DNA of 64,000 nucleotides from Congeria kusceri (taxonomy: Eukaryota > Mollusca > Bivalvia > Myida > Dreissenidae), in the NCBI GenBank assembly GCA_027627225.1, contig CM051030.1, positions 27,397,927 to 27,461,926 on the forward strand, written 5' to 3'. Position numbers and translations under genes: made by a program. Below the pieces are notes generated by a model. It did no database searches, had not been told where the DNA came from, and saw only the letters and a list, made by a program, of their open reading frames with translations. How positions within the stretch are numbered: the stretch's first letter is position 1; every line of letters starts with the position of its first letter. Below, one piece after another: positions 47,174 to 59,172 of the stretch.

Positions 47174-47665
47174 GGCTAGGAGACTCACCAGACCACTTCA
47201 TTTTGAGGTGCTAAGAGAATGTCCGGTGGTGACTTCCGAGGTGGTCCGGTGGTGCAAAAATATTGTAAACAGTACGTATGACTTTCCAATTTTGTATTAT
47301 TTTCTTATGATAAAGGTGCTTTTTAACAAATCTGCCAATGTCATTTACCAGTAGCAATGATAAAAGAATACTCGTTCGTAGTTTTGTTAACTAAAATATA
47401 GGCTGTAGCATTTTTATAAGTTGAAGTCATTGAAAGAATATGTCTATGATACCCTATGTACTGACATGCTTACCCATCAGAGTTCTTACTACAACCCATT
47501 ATAAAGTGTGTGACGACTGACAATGATCAAAAATATAAATGTCTTCACATACGCATTACATGTTTTGCAATAATTTGTATTTTTTATTAGTTTTCTGGGA
47601 TTTTCTTGAAATGAGGTGGTCCCGTGGTGCTGAGTTGGCTGATGTTCATGAAACCGAAAGTAGAA
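47174..47665 (-). mobile_element. family N element, copy 2 (reversed)
   Basis: Reverse copy of the 588-bp element at 24224-24811, sharing both ends and the internal 'aggtggtccggtgg' foldback. It faces copy 3 across about 300 bp. Confidence 0.68.
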
Positions 47666-47974
47666 CTGGTAGACACGACTAAAGCTTGTCAAGATTCACA
47701 AACATCAAGCTATAATGTTTATTCTTCCTTTTTCGGTTTTAGAAGTGTTCGTATATTAAACAACTGTGTCACTGAATTAAATGTGGATGGCTAAAAATCG
47801 ACTATATATTTCCTAGAGTAAGTAGTTCTTCAACAATGTGCTCTATTTTGTCGCCAATGTCGCCATTGACACGTATTTCTTTCTTCTGTATCTCCTCTAC
47901 AGTCTATAAATATCCGAACGTTATTAGTAATTCGACATTTATGAATCTTAACAAGCTTTGGTTGTGTCTACAAA

Positions 47975-49163
47975 TTCTACTTTCGGTCTCATGAACATCA
48001 GCTAACTCAGCAGCACCGGACAACCTCATTTCAAAAAATTCCCAGAAAACTAACCAAAATGACAAATTATTGCAAAACATGTAATGCATATGTGAAGACA
48101 TTTACCATAAATTCCCACGTATAGGATGCCCCCGCGTTTAAGACGCACATAAAAATTGAGATCCTAATTCGTGGAAAAAAAATCTGCTATTTGAAAGCTT
48201 CTAAACATCAAAATCGTAAATTTCGCGTCCATTGTTTATTGACACTGAAAGTATTTTTGTAGTGAAAATCCCAATGCGGATACATTACACTAGATGTGTT
48301 TTCGCTATATTGAGAGGTGCTGAGAAGTCTCAAGTGTCAACACCTTTAATTACACCATAAGCGCTAATTGTCTGTTTGACAAACACGGTCAGTTTGCAAG
48401 TATCATCAATGACACCATCCTTTTTGTTTGCAGAACAGTATAAAAGGTGTAAAGTAGTATGTCAGGTGGTGTTTACACTACGGTTCATTTAACCCTGATT
48501 CTTATTTTTTTTGTATTATGTTGTTTGCATAGATATTTCAGAAAAATAAGAGTTAAGATTATAAAACACACACAAAATAAGAATATATATTATATAATAC
48601 TATATTTTTACAATACTAAGATCCAATATAAAACAGTGCGAAACGTATCGGGTACGAATACTTGATTATATAAGCGTCTTAGTGACGTCGATCGAGCGTC
48701 TATTCAAAATGGCGCCCAAAACACCACATTTGATATTTATGATAGAAAAACTAGGAGTTTTTGCTAATATCGGCATATAAAATTCACCGGAAAAAATGCT
48801 ACAAATTTTGGCTGAAAAAAAGTGTGGCTTACACACTTCATAATGGGTTGTAGTAAGAACTCAGATGGTAAACGTGTCAGTAACCAGAGTACCATAGACA
48901 TATTCTTTCAATGACTTCAACTTATAAAAATCCTACAGCCTTTATTTGTGTACATTTGTTAACGGAACTACGAACGAGTGTTCTTTTATCATTCCTACTG
49001 GTAATGACATGGGCCTATTTCTAAAAAAGCACCTTTATCATAAGAAAATAATACAAAATTGGTAAGTCATACCATATTTTTGCACCACCGGACCACCTCG
49101 GAAGTCACGACCGGACATTTTCTTAACACCTCGAAAAGAGGTGGTCCGGTGAGTCTCCTAACC
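47975..49163 (+). mobile_element. family N element, copy 3, split by a MITE
   Basis: The left part 47975-48106 and the right part 48833-49163 match copies 1 and 2. The 48107-48832 segment between them is foreign and replaces about 28 bases of the element. Outside the ends, 47666-47720 and 47925-47974 are also complementary to each other ('aaagcttgt.aagattca'), so copies 2 and 3 are arms of one larger inverted repeat. Confidence 0.65.
48107..48832. mobile_element. MITE with 'phase of CGCACA' ends inside family N copy 3
   Basis: The left end 'ccataaattcccacgtatag' is followed by 'cgcgtttaagacgcacata'. The right end 'gtgtggcttacacac' is a diverged complement. Related in style to the MITE at 56392-57277. 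The ends are too decayed to define exactly. An open stretch at 48459-48665 shows no recognisable protein. Confidence 0.45.
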
Positions 49164-49254
49164 GTGATATATCAATTTGCTTAAATTAAAACTGTTCCAT
49201 TGTTGATTATGCGTAAATGATGATTATTGTCATTAACGTTGCATCATACGTCTA

Positions 49255-49512
49255 ATGCTACTGCGCTAGGGATTGGTATTATTGGGTTTGGCAGTGTGCA
49301 GCAGACCCCGTACTAGCCGGATCTGGCTCCTTGCGATTTTGAAGTGTTTCCTTGTGAGAGCTGTGTGGCTACAGACATGAGAACTGCGAGAAGTTGATTG
49401 CACACGTGCACTCTGTTGTGAGGTCTTTCCCACAGGAGTTTTACCGGGACACTTTTTCAAAGTGGGTTTGTTGTCATGACAAGAACATTCAGTTCAGAGG
49501 TTGCTATTTGTA
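49255..49512 (+). pseudogene. mariner transposase, 3' part (broken)
   Basis: The C-terminal end of the mariner begun at 46423. 'PDLAPCDFEVFP' carries the last catalytic Asp region. Then 'EKLIAHVHSVVRSFPQEFYR' and 'DTFSKWVCCHDKNIQFRGCY' end at TAA (49510-49512). Frames shift between the two blocks. The segment with the middle catalytic Asp is missing between 47108 and 49255. Confidence 0.72.
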
Positions 49513-50312
49513 AAAACTGTGAGATAACTAAAATTTGACTAAAATGACGTCATGAATATGTAACGGCGTGCGCCGGACTACCTATGGTGTATTTGTTTTT
49601 TGTTTAAATTTTTTAAATAATGTTTGTTGTACATTGACTTTCAATTTATTATATTCATAGAAAGAATTTAGAAAGATGAATCTACGTCTGAAATTTTAGT
49701 TCGACTTTTCTATTTTCGTTATTAGCATGTGTCCACGAACTTTCTGGACAAACCTCGTATAAGCAAAACTGCCCAGCCCCATGGCAGCCATTTTTTTAAC
49801 AAATCAAAATAATTTGAACACATTTAATTTTGCAGAGGGTCACCCGAGGACCATTTCTGTGAAATTATTTTAAAACCCAGCCAGTGGTTCGGACAAGATC
49901 TTTTTAAAGTTTTCAGAATAGCCCTATTTGGAAAACTGCCCCGCCCCCTGGGACCATGTTTTTTTAACAACTCAAACTAATTGGAAGAAATCTGATAGAT
50001 GGTTACCCAAGGAACATTTCTGTGAATTATTTCTAAATCCAGCCAGTGCTTTCGGACAAGAAGATTTTGTCAAGTTTTCCTGTTTTTTAAGCTTTTGGTT
50101 GCCATGGCAAACAGAGTTTTCTAGATATTCAAATGAGTTGAAGAAATTTATTAAAGGACCATCCCAGGAACACTCCTGCCAAGTTTGGTTCGAATCCGCC
50201 AAGCAGTTTCAGAGAAAATGTTGTTCATGTAAATTGTCACGACAACGGAAGATGGACAGTGATTGACCACAATAGATTACCCTTGAGCACTTCAAGTTTA
50301 GGTTAGCTGAAA

Positions 50313-50600
50313 AGCATAAGCGCTTATCACTTTACATGAGAACATGTTTGTTTTTATTTTAAAGAAAATGACATCTTTCACTAGAAATTTGAAACCGCTA
50401 CATGATGGCAATATTTGCACAAAGGCCTTGATTAAAATTAACTTAATACACGATCAAATGAAACAATGTACCAAATATAAAAAAAACAGGCCTTACAAGT
50501 TCGATAAAGAAACTTTTTTGAAAATAAAATCTTTGGTAAAGAGTGCTGCAAGGAATATTTAACTAAAATTTATTTAAAATCTGTATTATACAGCATAGTT
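50313..50600. other. unannotated sequence
   Basis: An open stretch of 72 codons (50344-50562) rich in Lys/Asn has no recognised motif and may be chance. Confidence 0.3.
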
Positions 50601-51928
50601 CAGACAAGAAAATTGACTAACTTGCCCATACAGTAATACATATGGAAAACTTCCCTGAACCCTGTCACCTATGTTTTCAAACAATTCACAATTATTTGAA
50701 GGAATTTGGCAACATTTGTGTGAAATTATTTCCATATCCAGGAAGATAGTAAAAGCTAACTACAGCCATATACGAACAAACTTCCTAACACCTAGGCAGC
50801 AGTTTTTAATGATTCTAAATTATTTGAAGGAATTAAGGGGTACATCACTAAAGCAACATTTCTATTAAAATATTTAGAAATCCAGCCAGTGGTTTTTTCA
50901 AAGAAGATTGACTATACAGTCATAAAAAACAAAGTTCCCCACCCCCTGTAAGCCATATGTTTTAATGCAACAAAATAATTTTAAGAAATTTGGTAGACAG
51001 TCACCCAAAGAACATTTATGTAAAAATATTTTCAAATACAGTTAGTGGTTTCTGACAGAAAGATGTTTAAAATTACCTCTACAGTTAAGTATACGGTCAA
51101 ACTTCTGCACCCCCTAGAAGCCATGTTTTTAATGATTCAAAACTATTTTAACGAATTTGGTAGTCACTCACCCAAGAAACATTTCTGTGAAATTATTTCG
51201 AAATCCAGTAAGTGGTTTCTGACAAGAATATTAATTGCCAAAGTTGTCTATACAGCCATACATGGTCAAACTTCCCCACCCAGTAGCGGCCATGTTTTTT
51301 AACAAATCAAAATTATATTGAGGAATTTGGTAGACAGTCACCCAAGAAACCTTTCTGTGAAATTATTTGAAAAATAGGAAGTGGTTTTTGAAAAGAAGAT
51401 TGTCAAATTTGCCTATACAGCCATATTTTCAGTCAAACTTCCACACACCCTGATGGCCATGTGTTTAATGAATACAAATTATTTTTAAGGAATTGTGTAG
51501 ACAACAACCAAAGTAACATTTGTGTCAAATTATTTTGAAATCCAGTCAGTGGTTTCTGACAAGAAGATTGTCAAATTTGCCTATACAGCAATATATGTTC
51601 AAACTTCACCCCCCCCCCGGTGGCCATGTTTTTTAATGAATCAAAATTATTTTTAGGAATTCGGTACACAGTAGCCAAGGATCATTTCACTCTAGAAGCC
51701 ACATTTCTGTAAAATTATGTTGAAATCCAGTACGTGGTTTCTGACAAGAAGATTGTCAAAATTGCCTATACTGCCAGTCTGCCATATATGGTCAAACTTC
51801 CCCACCTCCTGGCGGCCATGTTTTTTAATGAATCAAAATTATTTTAAGGAATTTCGTAGACAGTCACACAAGAAACATTTTAGTGAAATGATTTTGAAAT
51901 TCAAATACTGGTTTCTGACAATAAGATT
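50601..51928 (+). repeat. tandem array, family I
   Basis: Eight or so units of about 155-175 bp carry 'gccatgttttttaatgaatc', 'attt.aaggaatttggtaga', 'cagtcacccaagaaacattt' and 'ccag..agtggtttctgaca'. No head is visible. It passes directly into family B and then family A sequence. Confidence 0.82.
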
Positions 51929-52015
51929 CTATTTTTATTAACAGTCACCTTGACCTTGACCCCACCCATCCAATATGCAATCCCAATCGAGGTCTCGATA
52001 TAATGTTTAAACCAA
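51929..52015 (+). repeat. half unit of family B between families I and A
   Basis: 'ctatttttattaacagtcac' through 'gaggtctcgatataatg' is half a family B unit. The left junction falls after the shared 'tttctgaca.taagat' and the right one near 'accaaata', a phrase common to A. Confidence 0.72.
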
Positions 52016-53265
52016 ATAGGAAACCTCTGGGTCTTGTGGTTTCAGAGATGAATGTTTAAATCATTCTGCCATTTACGTCTATATAAACCATGTGAGCCCT
52101 GGGGTGTGTGTCCAGTTTTGACCCCATCGGCATCATTTGAACAATCTTTGTAGAGGACCACTATACAACATTACATACCAAATATGGAACCTCCGGGCCT
52201 TGTGGTTTCAAGAAAGTAGACTTTTAAAGTCATTTTGCTATCAAAGTCTATATAACCATTGTGACCCCCGGGGTGTGGCCAGTTTTGGCCCCAGGGACAT
52301 CATTTGAACAATCTTTGTAGAGGACCAGTATGCAATGTTACATACCAAATATGAAACCTCTGGGCCTTGTGGTTTCAGGAGAATATTTTTAAAGTCATTT
52401 TGCTATTTAAGTCTATATAAACAAAGTTACCTCCGGGGCGTAACAACATTTGTAGAAGACCACTACAAGATGTTACATACCAAATATGAAACCAATAGGC
52501 CTTTCGGTTTCAGAGAAGATTTTTTAAGCAATTTTGCTATTTAAGTCTATATAAACAATGTGACCCCCGGGCGTGGCTAGTTTTGACCCCAGGGGCATCA
52601 TTTGAACAATCTTTATAGAGGACCAGTATGCAATGTTACATACCAAATATGAAACCTCTGGGCCTTGTGGTTTCAGTGAAGATTTTGAAAGTCATTTTGC
52701 TATTTAAGTCTATATAAACAATGTGACCCCCGGGGCGTTGCCAGTTTTGATCCCAGGGGGATCATTTAAACAATCTTTGCAGATGACCACTACAGGATGC
52801 CTCAAACTAAAAATATAAAACCACTGGGCCTTGCGGTTTCAGACGAAAACATTTTTGAAGTAATTTTGCTATTTAAGTCTATAAAAACAATGTGACCCCT
52901 GGGCCAGTTTTGACCCCAGGGGCATCATTTGAATAATCTTTGTACAGGACCACAATAAGATGCCAAATACCAAATATGAAAGCTTTCAGCCATGCAGTTT
53001 CAGAGAAGATTTCTAACGTTTTTACTTTTAAATCTATTTTAGCTCTGGTGACCTACATATGTAGCAGACCGAAACAATTTGAACAATTTTGAAAGAGGGT
53101 CACCCAAGGATCATTCCTGTGAAGTTTGGTGAAAATCTGCCCAGCGGTTTAGGAGATGTTGTTTAAATTAAAATGTTGACGCATGATGCACAACGCACGA
53201 CGGACAAAAGGTGAACACAAAAGCTCACCATGAGCACATTGTACTCAGGTGAGCTAATAACAAAG
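52016..53265 (+). repeat. pearl-like element, family A, headless
   Basis: Six to seven 165-bp units, closing block (53040-53160), microsatellite 'gcacaacgcacgacggac' (53187-53206) and tail 'gctcaccatgagcacattgt' plus 'actcaggtgagct'. The head is replaced by the family I/B fusion. Confidence 0.82.
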
Positions 53266-53271
53266 GATCGA

Positions 53272-53430
53272 TAACAGAATTATATATAAATACAAAATTT
53301 CACGAGAATAAGTTATGGTGAAGTAAAAGAAAATAAGAAAGACGAATGATTTTGGCTGGATTCGAACCACAATCATTGTGATTCAACGTCTGAAACACTA
53401 TCCACCGCGCTATTCTTCCTGACACTTGTT
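53272..53430 (-). mobile_element. tRNA-derived SINE
   Basis: Minus strand: an A-box-like 'tagcgcggtggatagtg' (about 53415-53399) and a B-box 'ggttcgaatcc' (53369-53359) stand about 30 bases apart, as in tRNA-derived promoters for RNA polymerase III. An AT-rich body of about 90 bp follows. The intact boxes and lost cloverleaf stems fit a SINE rather than a tRNA gene. Confidence 0.6.
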
Positions 53431-53507
53431 GATGGGATTTTTGTTCTATCACTATGAAATCCGTGCTCTACACGCTAGATAAACATTAAACCTATATAAA
53501 CAATAGG

Positions 53508-56205
53508 GCCATGATGGCCCAAAGCACTCACCTGAGAACTGGTACAGATGAAGACCATACTGTTTTGACAGGTTTGAAAATTAAGGTATCTGAACAATAC
53601 GCAGAGGGGGATAGGATCAATTTTGATTTAAAAACATTGGTTAGTGCAATGGGCTAACTAAAGTATGAGTTGGGTAGTGGATGTGCGTTTTTTTGCTTAT
53701 GGTTCTCAAATCATTTTTCTCGATATTCTTACCTGACCCTTTTCCATTTAGTCATTGACAATTCTGGAAAATGCAGAAACAGTAGATTTTGATGTCTTTT
53801 TCGCAAACAGTTTTGGAGAACTAGTTGCAATGCAATAATTGCAATGGCTGAGCTATAAGGTAAAGTTTTGCTTTTTCTTTGATAATTTTCCGTCCAATGA
53901 TGATAAATGATGTTAATGCAGGCTCTGAAGACATCAATGTTTCATGTACAAAGAACTGCATGCAAGTCTTGCATGTGTTGGAAATCAAATTTTACCAATC
54001 TATTTTTATGGTCATGCCCAAACTGTGAAAGATTGGTCAACATTAAATAAAAAATCGTGTGTGCAAGCCAATCATTGATAACTTGTTGATGTCTTTTTCC
54101 AAACACAAAGGGCAATATCTCTGGTTTTTCTGGTCCAAGCATGCTTATATTAGAGCTAACCGGTAGTCTTACGTTCATAGACAAACTGTACATGATTGGT
54201 TAAGATTTGATGAAAAATGAAGTCTCTATCCTGAATAATGTCCATTTTTGCATATTTTTTAACAAACAAAGGGCAATAACTCTGGTGTTTCTGCTCCGAT
54301 CTTGCTTATATTCGACTTCACCTTTAACCTAATGGTCATAGACAAACTGTGCAAGATTGGTGAAGATTGGATGAAAAATGAAGTATCTATCCGGAATAAT
54401 GTCCATATTCGCATATTTTTTTCACAAACAAAGGGCAATAACTGTGGTGTTTCTGGTCCGATCTTGCTTATATTTGACTACAACTGTAATCTCATAATAA
54501 TAGACAAACTGTGCAAGATTGGTGAAGATTGGATAAAAAATGAAGTCTCTATCTTGAATAATGTTCATTTTTGTATATTTTTTTAAATAAACAAAGGACA
54601 ATAACTCTGGTGTTTGAAATAAGATCTGGCCAATTTTTGGGGTCTGCTGAGACCTGATGGTCATACACAAACTTTGAAAGTTTGGTTAAGATTGGATGGA
54701 AAACAAAGTCTATACGTTGGAAAAGGGCATTTTTGCACTTTTTTTGCATGTAAAAGGGGCAATAACTCTGGTGTTACTTGTGTGATCTGACCCAATAACA
54801 ATCCCATCTGAGATTTTATGGTCATACACAAACTGTGAAGTTAGGTCAAAATTGAACAAGAGGGCCCTGAGGGCCCAAGGACGCTCACCTGAGACCTTGT
54901 AACCCAATTGTAATTTGAATCCCCGAGGTGTGGCTTATCTTTATCCCCCGGGCATAATTTGAACAATCTTGAACACATCTTGCGGTTTCAGGTAAACATT
55001 TTTAAAGTCATTCTGTTATTTAAGTCTATATAAACCACGTGACCCCTTGGAGTGTGGCCAGATTTGACCCCAGGGGCATAATTTCAACAAATTTTGGAGA
55101 GGACCAATATGCAATTTTACGCACTACATATAGGAAAGCTGTGGGCCTTGCCATTTCAGAGGAGGATTTTAAAAATCATTTTGCTATTTAAGTCTATATA
55201 AGCCATGTGACCTCTGGTGCGTGACCAGTTTTGACCCCAGGAGCATAATTTGAACAATATTTGGAGAGTACCACATATACATACCAAATATAAAACCTCT
55301 AGGCCTTGCGGTTTGAGAGGAGAAGAATTTTAAAGTAATTTTGCTATATAAATTTATATAAACCATGTGACCCCTGGGGTGTGGTCAGTTTCAACCCCTG
55401 GGGCATAATTTGAACAATCTTTGTAGAGGACCACAATAGCATGTTACATACCAAATATGAAACCTCTGGGCCTTGCGATTTCAGAGGAGAAGATTTTTAA
55501 AGTCATTTTGCTATATATTCTATATAAAACATGTGACCCCCGGGGCGTGGCCAGTTTTGACCCCTGGGGCATAATTTGAACAATCTTTGTAGAGTACAAC
55601 TATAGGATGTTACATACCAAATATGAAACCTCTGGGCCATGCGGTTTCAGAGAATATTTTTTGAAGTCATTTTGCTATATATTCTATATAAACCATGTGA
55701 CCCCCGGGGCGTGGCCAGTTTTGACCCCAGGGGCATCATTTGAACAATCTTTGTAGAGGACCACTATAGGATGTTACATACCAAATATGAAATTTCTGGG
55801 CCTTGTGGTTTCAGAAAAGATTTTTTACTTTTTAAATCTATTTTTAGCTCTGGTGACCTACATATACAGTGGACCGTAACGATTTTAACAATTTTGAAAG
55901 AGGGTCACCCAATGATCATTCCTGTGAAGTTTGGTAAAAATCTGCCAAGTGATTTAGGAGGAGATGTCGTTTGAATGAAAAGTTGACGACGGACGCACCC
56001 ACGCACGGCGACGGACAATGGGTGATCACAAAAGCTCACCATGAGCATTTTGTGCTCAGGTGAGCTAATAAAAAATGTAGTTTTTATCGCAATAACGGTC
56101 CAAATTGTTGACGGCGTACAGACAACGAATGATGGTCGACGCAGGAGAGGTCCCCTATACCAATAGCTCACCGAGCACATCGTCGTGGTCAGGTGAGCTT
56201 ATAAA
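53508..56205 (+). repeat. pearl-like element, family K, with a family A element inside
   Basis: The head 'aatagggccatgatggccca' plus 'aagcactcacctga' is at 53510. K units of about 165 bp run at 53950-54852. After the nested element the K tail resumes at 56069 and ends 'aatagctcaccgagcacatc' plus 'gtcgtggtcaggtgagct' (about 56163-56200). Confidence 0.78.
54853..56068 (+). repeat. complete family A element nested in family K
   Basis: Head 'aacaagagggccctgagggc' at 54854; six units of about 165 bp; closing block 'gaagtttggtaaaaatctgc'; microsatellite 'gacggacgcacccacgcacg' (55989-56008); tail 'gctcaccatgagcattttgt' plus 'gctcaggtgagct'. This is the most complete family A copy in the window. Confidence 0.85.
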
Positions 56206-56391
56206 AACAGCCGAGCGCTACCGGAGATTAATAAGTGCCAGGTCAATAAAATCGCACAATATATATAGTGGAGTCACCACTCAATTGACAATTTATATTG
56301 TTTTTGACGTATGCATAAGAATTGTGGAAAAGCATTTCACTTCTAAAGAGAGTTTTGAATGTATTTAACTTATTTAACTTATTTTTAATTA

Positions 56392-57277
56392 CGTAATCTT
56401 ACGAATATAATACGCACTTTTTTACCCGAAAATTTTCATCTGAAGTAGGGGGTGTGTATTATAAATGAATGTAAAGTTTACCTGAAAATTTATATCCAAA
56501 TATTTGCTTGGTTAACCCTTTTCGCTATAGATACATATAAACCCAACTGTGTCAATTATTGAATACAAACTACTTTTGCCGTCTCTATCCATTACCCAAT
56601 TATCCCGTATATTCACGACTTTCATTTTTAAAAGCAAATTCTGGCCAATATTGACGATAAATGTGTTTAAGAATTACATAAGCACAAACGTTCGCCATTT
56701 TTCTGAAGTATCGAGTTCATTTTGGGATATATTTCTATTTAAAGATATTATGTAATTGACATCCAATCGGGATGGGGGTATTCCGATTAAACATGCGTAA
56801 ACATCATGAACTGCGATGTGCGCATCGGGTAAAGGTCATATTTTAAAAATAGCGACCAATCTAGTACTGTTTTTAAATTTAGATGGAATGTAGTTACATG
56901 TACAAACAATTTTCTGAAAATAGGGTGAATGTAATTTTCTGTGTAAATAAACATGCTGCATTCGTCTGTATTTAATTGTCTGATTTACTTCATTGATTTG
57001 TCAATGTTTTTAATGATTCTAACTTGCATTTCAGCAATAATTATTTGAATAAATCTCGCTTTTTTCCTGTTTCCATAATATCTAGTTTAATGCGATGTCT
57101 ACGTGATTTAATTGTGTAAGCTACTATGGCTTGTGTACTAACATACAAAAGCATTAGGAACAGACACCTCATTTTTTGTTGCGTATTATATTCAGATTTT
57201 AATTTTTCCCCAAAAATATTGTTAAAACTTGGGGGTGCGTATTATACATGAGTGCGTATTATCTTCGTACTATTACG
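56392..57277. mobile_element. 'AATACGCAC' MITE
   Basis: The left end 'cgtaatcttacgaatataat' plus 'acgcac' and the complement of the right end 'cgtaatagtacgaagataat' plus 'acgcac' are inverted repeats. Near each end a second GGGGGTG(C/T)GTATTAT box occurs. It is 886 bp; an open stretch at 56549-56755 has no recognised motif. The flanking duplication is unclear. Confidence 0.6.
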
Positions 57278-57384
57278 GAAAATTGGTATTTACCGAGCAC
57301 AGTGCTTGTGAAAACAAGAGCTGTCCTAGGACAGTGCGCTCAACTTTTCTTGTGCTTGTCAGATTTACTGGCTACTTTTTTCTA

Positions 57385-57882
57385 AAAAAAGAAATACGGA
57401 AATTCCAAAAAAATCAAATTTTTCGAAAGAAATGCATTAAAGTCAGCACATCAATAACATTTTTAGTAATGGTGATCTTGACCTTGACACCGCCAACCCC
57501 ATATGCAATCCCAAGAGAGGTCTCGATATAAGGTATATATTTATTAAGTTTCATTAAAAATCTCAATGTCTTCTCAAGCTATTGAGCGTAAATTATTTGT
57601 CTGTTTTTAATTTGTAGACATTGACCTTGACCCCACCCACCCCATATGCAATCCCAAGTGAGGTCTTCATATAAGGTATCAATGCATTAAGTTTTATTAA
57701 AATATCGCAACACTTTCTCAAGTTATTGAGCGAAACCGTTTTTCTATTTTTAGTAACAGTGACCTTGACCTCACCCACCCCATATGCAATCCCAATTAAG
57801 GTCTCGCTATAAGGTATCTATGTTTGAAGTTTCATTATAATAGCTTAATCCATTCTCGAGTTATAGGGCATAACAAAAAGTA
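57385..57882 (+). repeat. family B element, short copy
   Basis: Head relic 'acggaaattcc', then about three 140-bp units ('cccatatgcaatcccaag', 'gaggtctc.atataaggta', 'agttattgagcg'). Confidence 0.78.
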
Positions 57883-58060
57883 TAGGAACTTGCTAACCGA
57901 AAAACTTTAACCTGTCCATATAGCTTATATGTAATATTTCTAAGTGTAAATAGAACTCCGCGAGTCGGATGTGTCGCCTGACACCGGATAGCTTACGTGA
58001 ATCCAAATGAAGAAGCACTTAAGGTTAATGCTAAAAAAAATTTAACAGATTTATTGAAAT
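57883..58060 (+). repeat. family M fragment
   Basis: 'ttaacctgtccatatagct' is shared with 58805-59170, on the other side of the family L array. The two parts are probably one element split by family L. Confidence 0.5.
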
Positions 58061-58804
58061 CTTCAAAAGCACTGCACTCTGGTAATTGCAAAGAAAAGAC
58101 TAATTAAAACCAAAAATGCGACACAAAATTAAGTATGAAAATTAACAAAGGGCAACAATAACTCCGAAAGTATGAGGTGCAGAGTAATGGTTCTTGTGCA
58201 ATGCACTTCTCCTCAATGAGATCTATTTACCTATGAAGGTTCAAGTTGATAGCTTTCATAGTCTTAGAGTCATGCTCTGGACAAAAATTAAGTAGAAAAA
58301 TAAACAAAGGGCAATAACTCAAAAAGTATGAGGTGAAGAGTAACAGTTCTTGTGCACTGCACTTCCCCTCAATGAGATCTATCCACCTATGAAGTTTCAA
58401 GTTGATAGCTTTCATAGTCTTAGAGTTATGCTCCGGACAAAAATTAAGTATGAAAATAAACAAAGGGCAATAACTCCAAAAGTATGTGAAACAGAGTAAC
58501 AGTTCTAGTGCAATGCACTTCTCCTCAATGAGATCTATGAAGTTTAAAGTTGATAGCTTTCAAAGTCTTAGAGTTATGCTCTGGACAAAATTAAGTATGA
58601 AAATAAACAAAGGGCAATAACTCCGAACGTATGAGGTGAAGAGTAACAGTTCTTATGCACTGCACTTACCCTCAATGAGATCTATCTACCTATGAAGTTT
58701 GATGTTGATAGCTTTAATAGTATAAGAGTTATGCTCCGGACAAGCAAAAGGGGATGCCGACACCGCCGACACAGCCCACACCGCCGACAAAAGTAACACC
58801 TAGG
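58061..58804 (+). repeat. pearl-like array, family L
   Basis: Four units of about 150 bp ('aaacaaagggcaataactcc' near 58150, 58305, 58463 and 58604; 'tgcacttcccctcaatgaga'; 'agttgatagctttcatagtc'; 'tagagttatgctccggac'). It ends in a GCCGACACC microsatellite (58755-58792). It shares phrases with family G. Confidence 0.82.
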
Positions 58805-59172
58805 CGACACAAAAAGGCCCATAATTTTTACAAATTTCAAACTAGAGTTATCAAAATTGGCCTATGAGTTCATTTTATTATAGGGAATAAGTGTTATAAG
58901 TTTGAATGAAATCCCTTAAGCCATTCCTGAGAAGCCAGCTTACAGAAAAAATTTAATCTGTCCATATAGCTCATGTGTAAAAGGCCCATAATTTTGACAA
59001 ATTTCAAACTAGAGTTACCAAACTTGGCCTATAGGTGAATAAATGTGTTATGTTAAAATGAAATCCTTCAAGCCATTCCCGAGAAACTAGCTTACCAAAA
59101 AATTTCAACCTAGCTTGGACACCAACGCTGGGGCGAGTAGAATAGCTTGTATTTCTTCGAAAGTCGAGCTAA
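58805..59172 (+). repeat. array, family M, with tail
   Basis: Two units of about 175 bp ('aaaaggcccataatttt', 'aatttcaaactagagttacc', 'aatgaaatccttcaagccat') and the tail 'agcttgtatttcttcgaaag' plus 'tcgagct'. Confidence 0.68.

Larger units (their letters stand above)
44610..49757. mobile_element. mariner-family transposon broken by later insertions
   Basis: The left end 'CAAGGTGTGTCAAGAAATTT' plus CGTGGACA and the complement of the right end 'CGAGGTTTGTCCAGAAAGTT' plus CGTGGACA are matching TIRs, with TA on both sides (44608-44609, 49758-49759). The span is 5.1 kb, but the mariner itself is only about 1.5 kb. A family A element (44855-46280) sits in its 5' untranslated part and a compound insertion (about 47110-49200) splits its transposase. 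Confidence 0.82.
44325..50312 (+). repeat. pearl-like element (families J and I) containing a mariner
   Basis: The head ('acagggccatgagagtgtac', 'ttgctcaccagag') is at 44330; J units follow to 44607; I units resume at 49760 ('actgcccagccccatggcag'). The last block and tail are at 50085-50312. Joining 44607 to 49760 across one TA restores the phrase seen intact at 59745-59770, which proves that 44610-49757 is an insertion. Confidence 0.75.

Noticed and set aside
49928..50266. 112-codon plus-strand open frame in the family I array
   Set aside because: It is made of I units and the closing block; the same DNA is non-coding in other copies.
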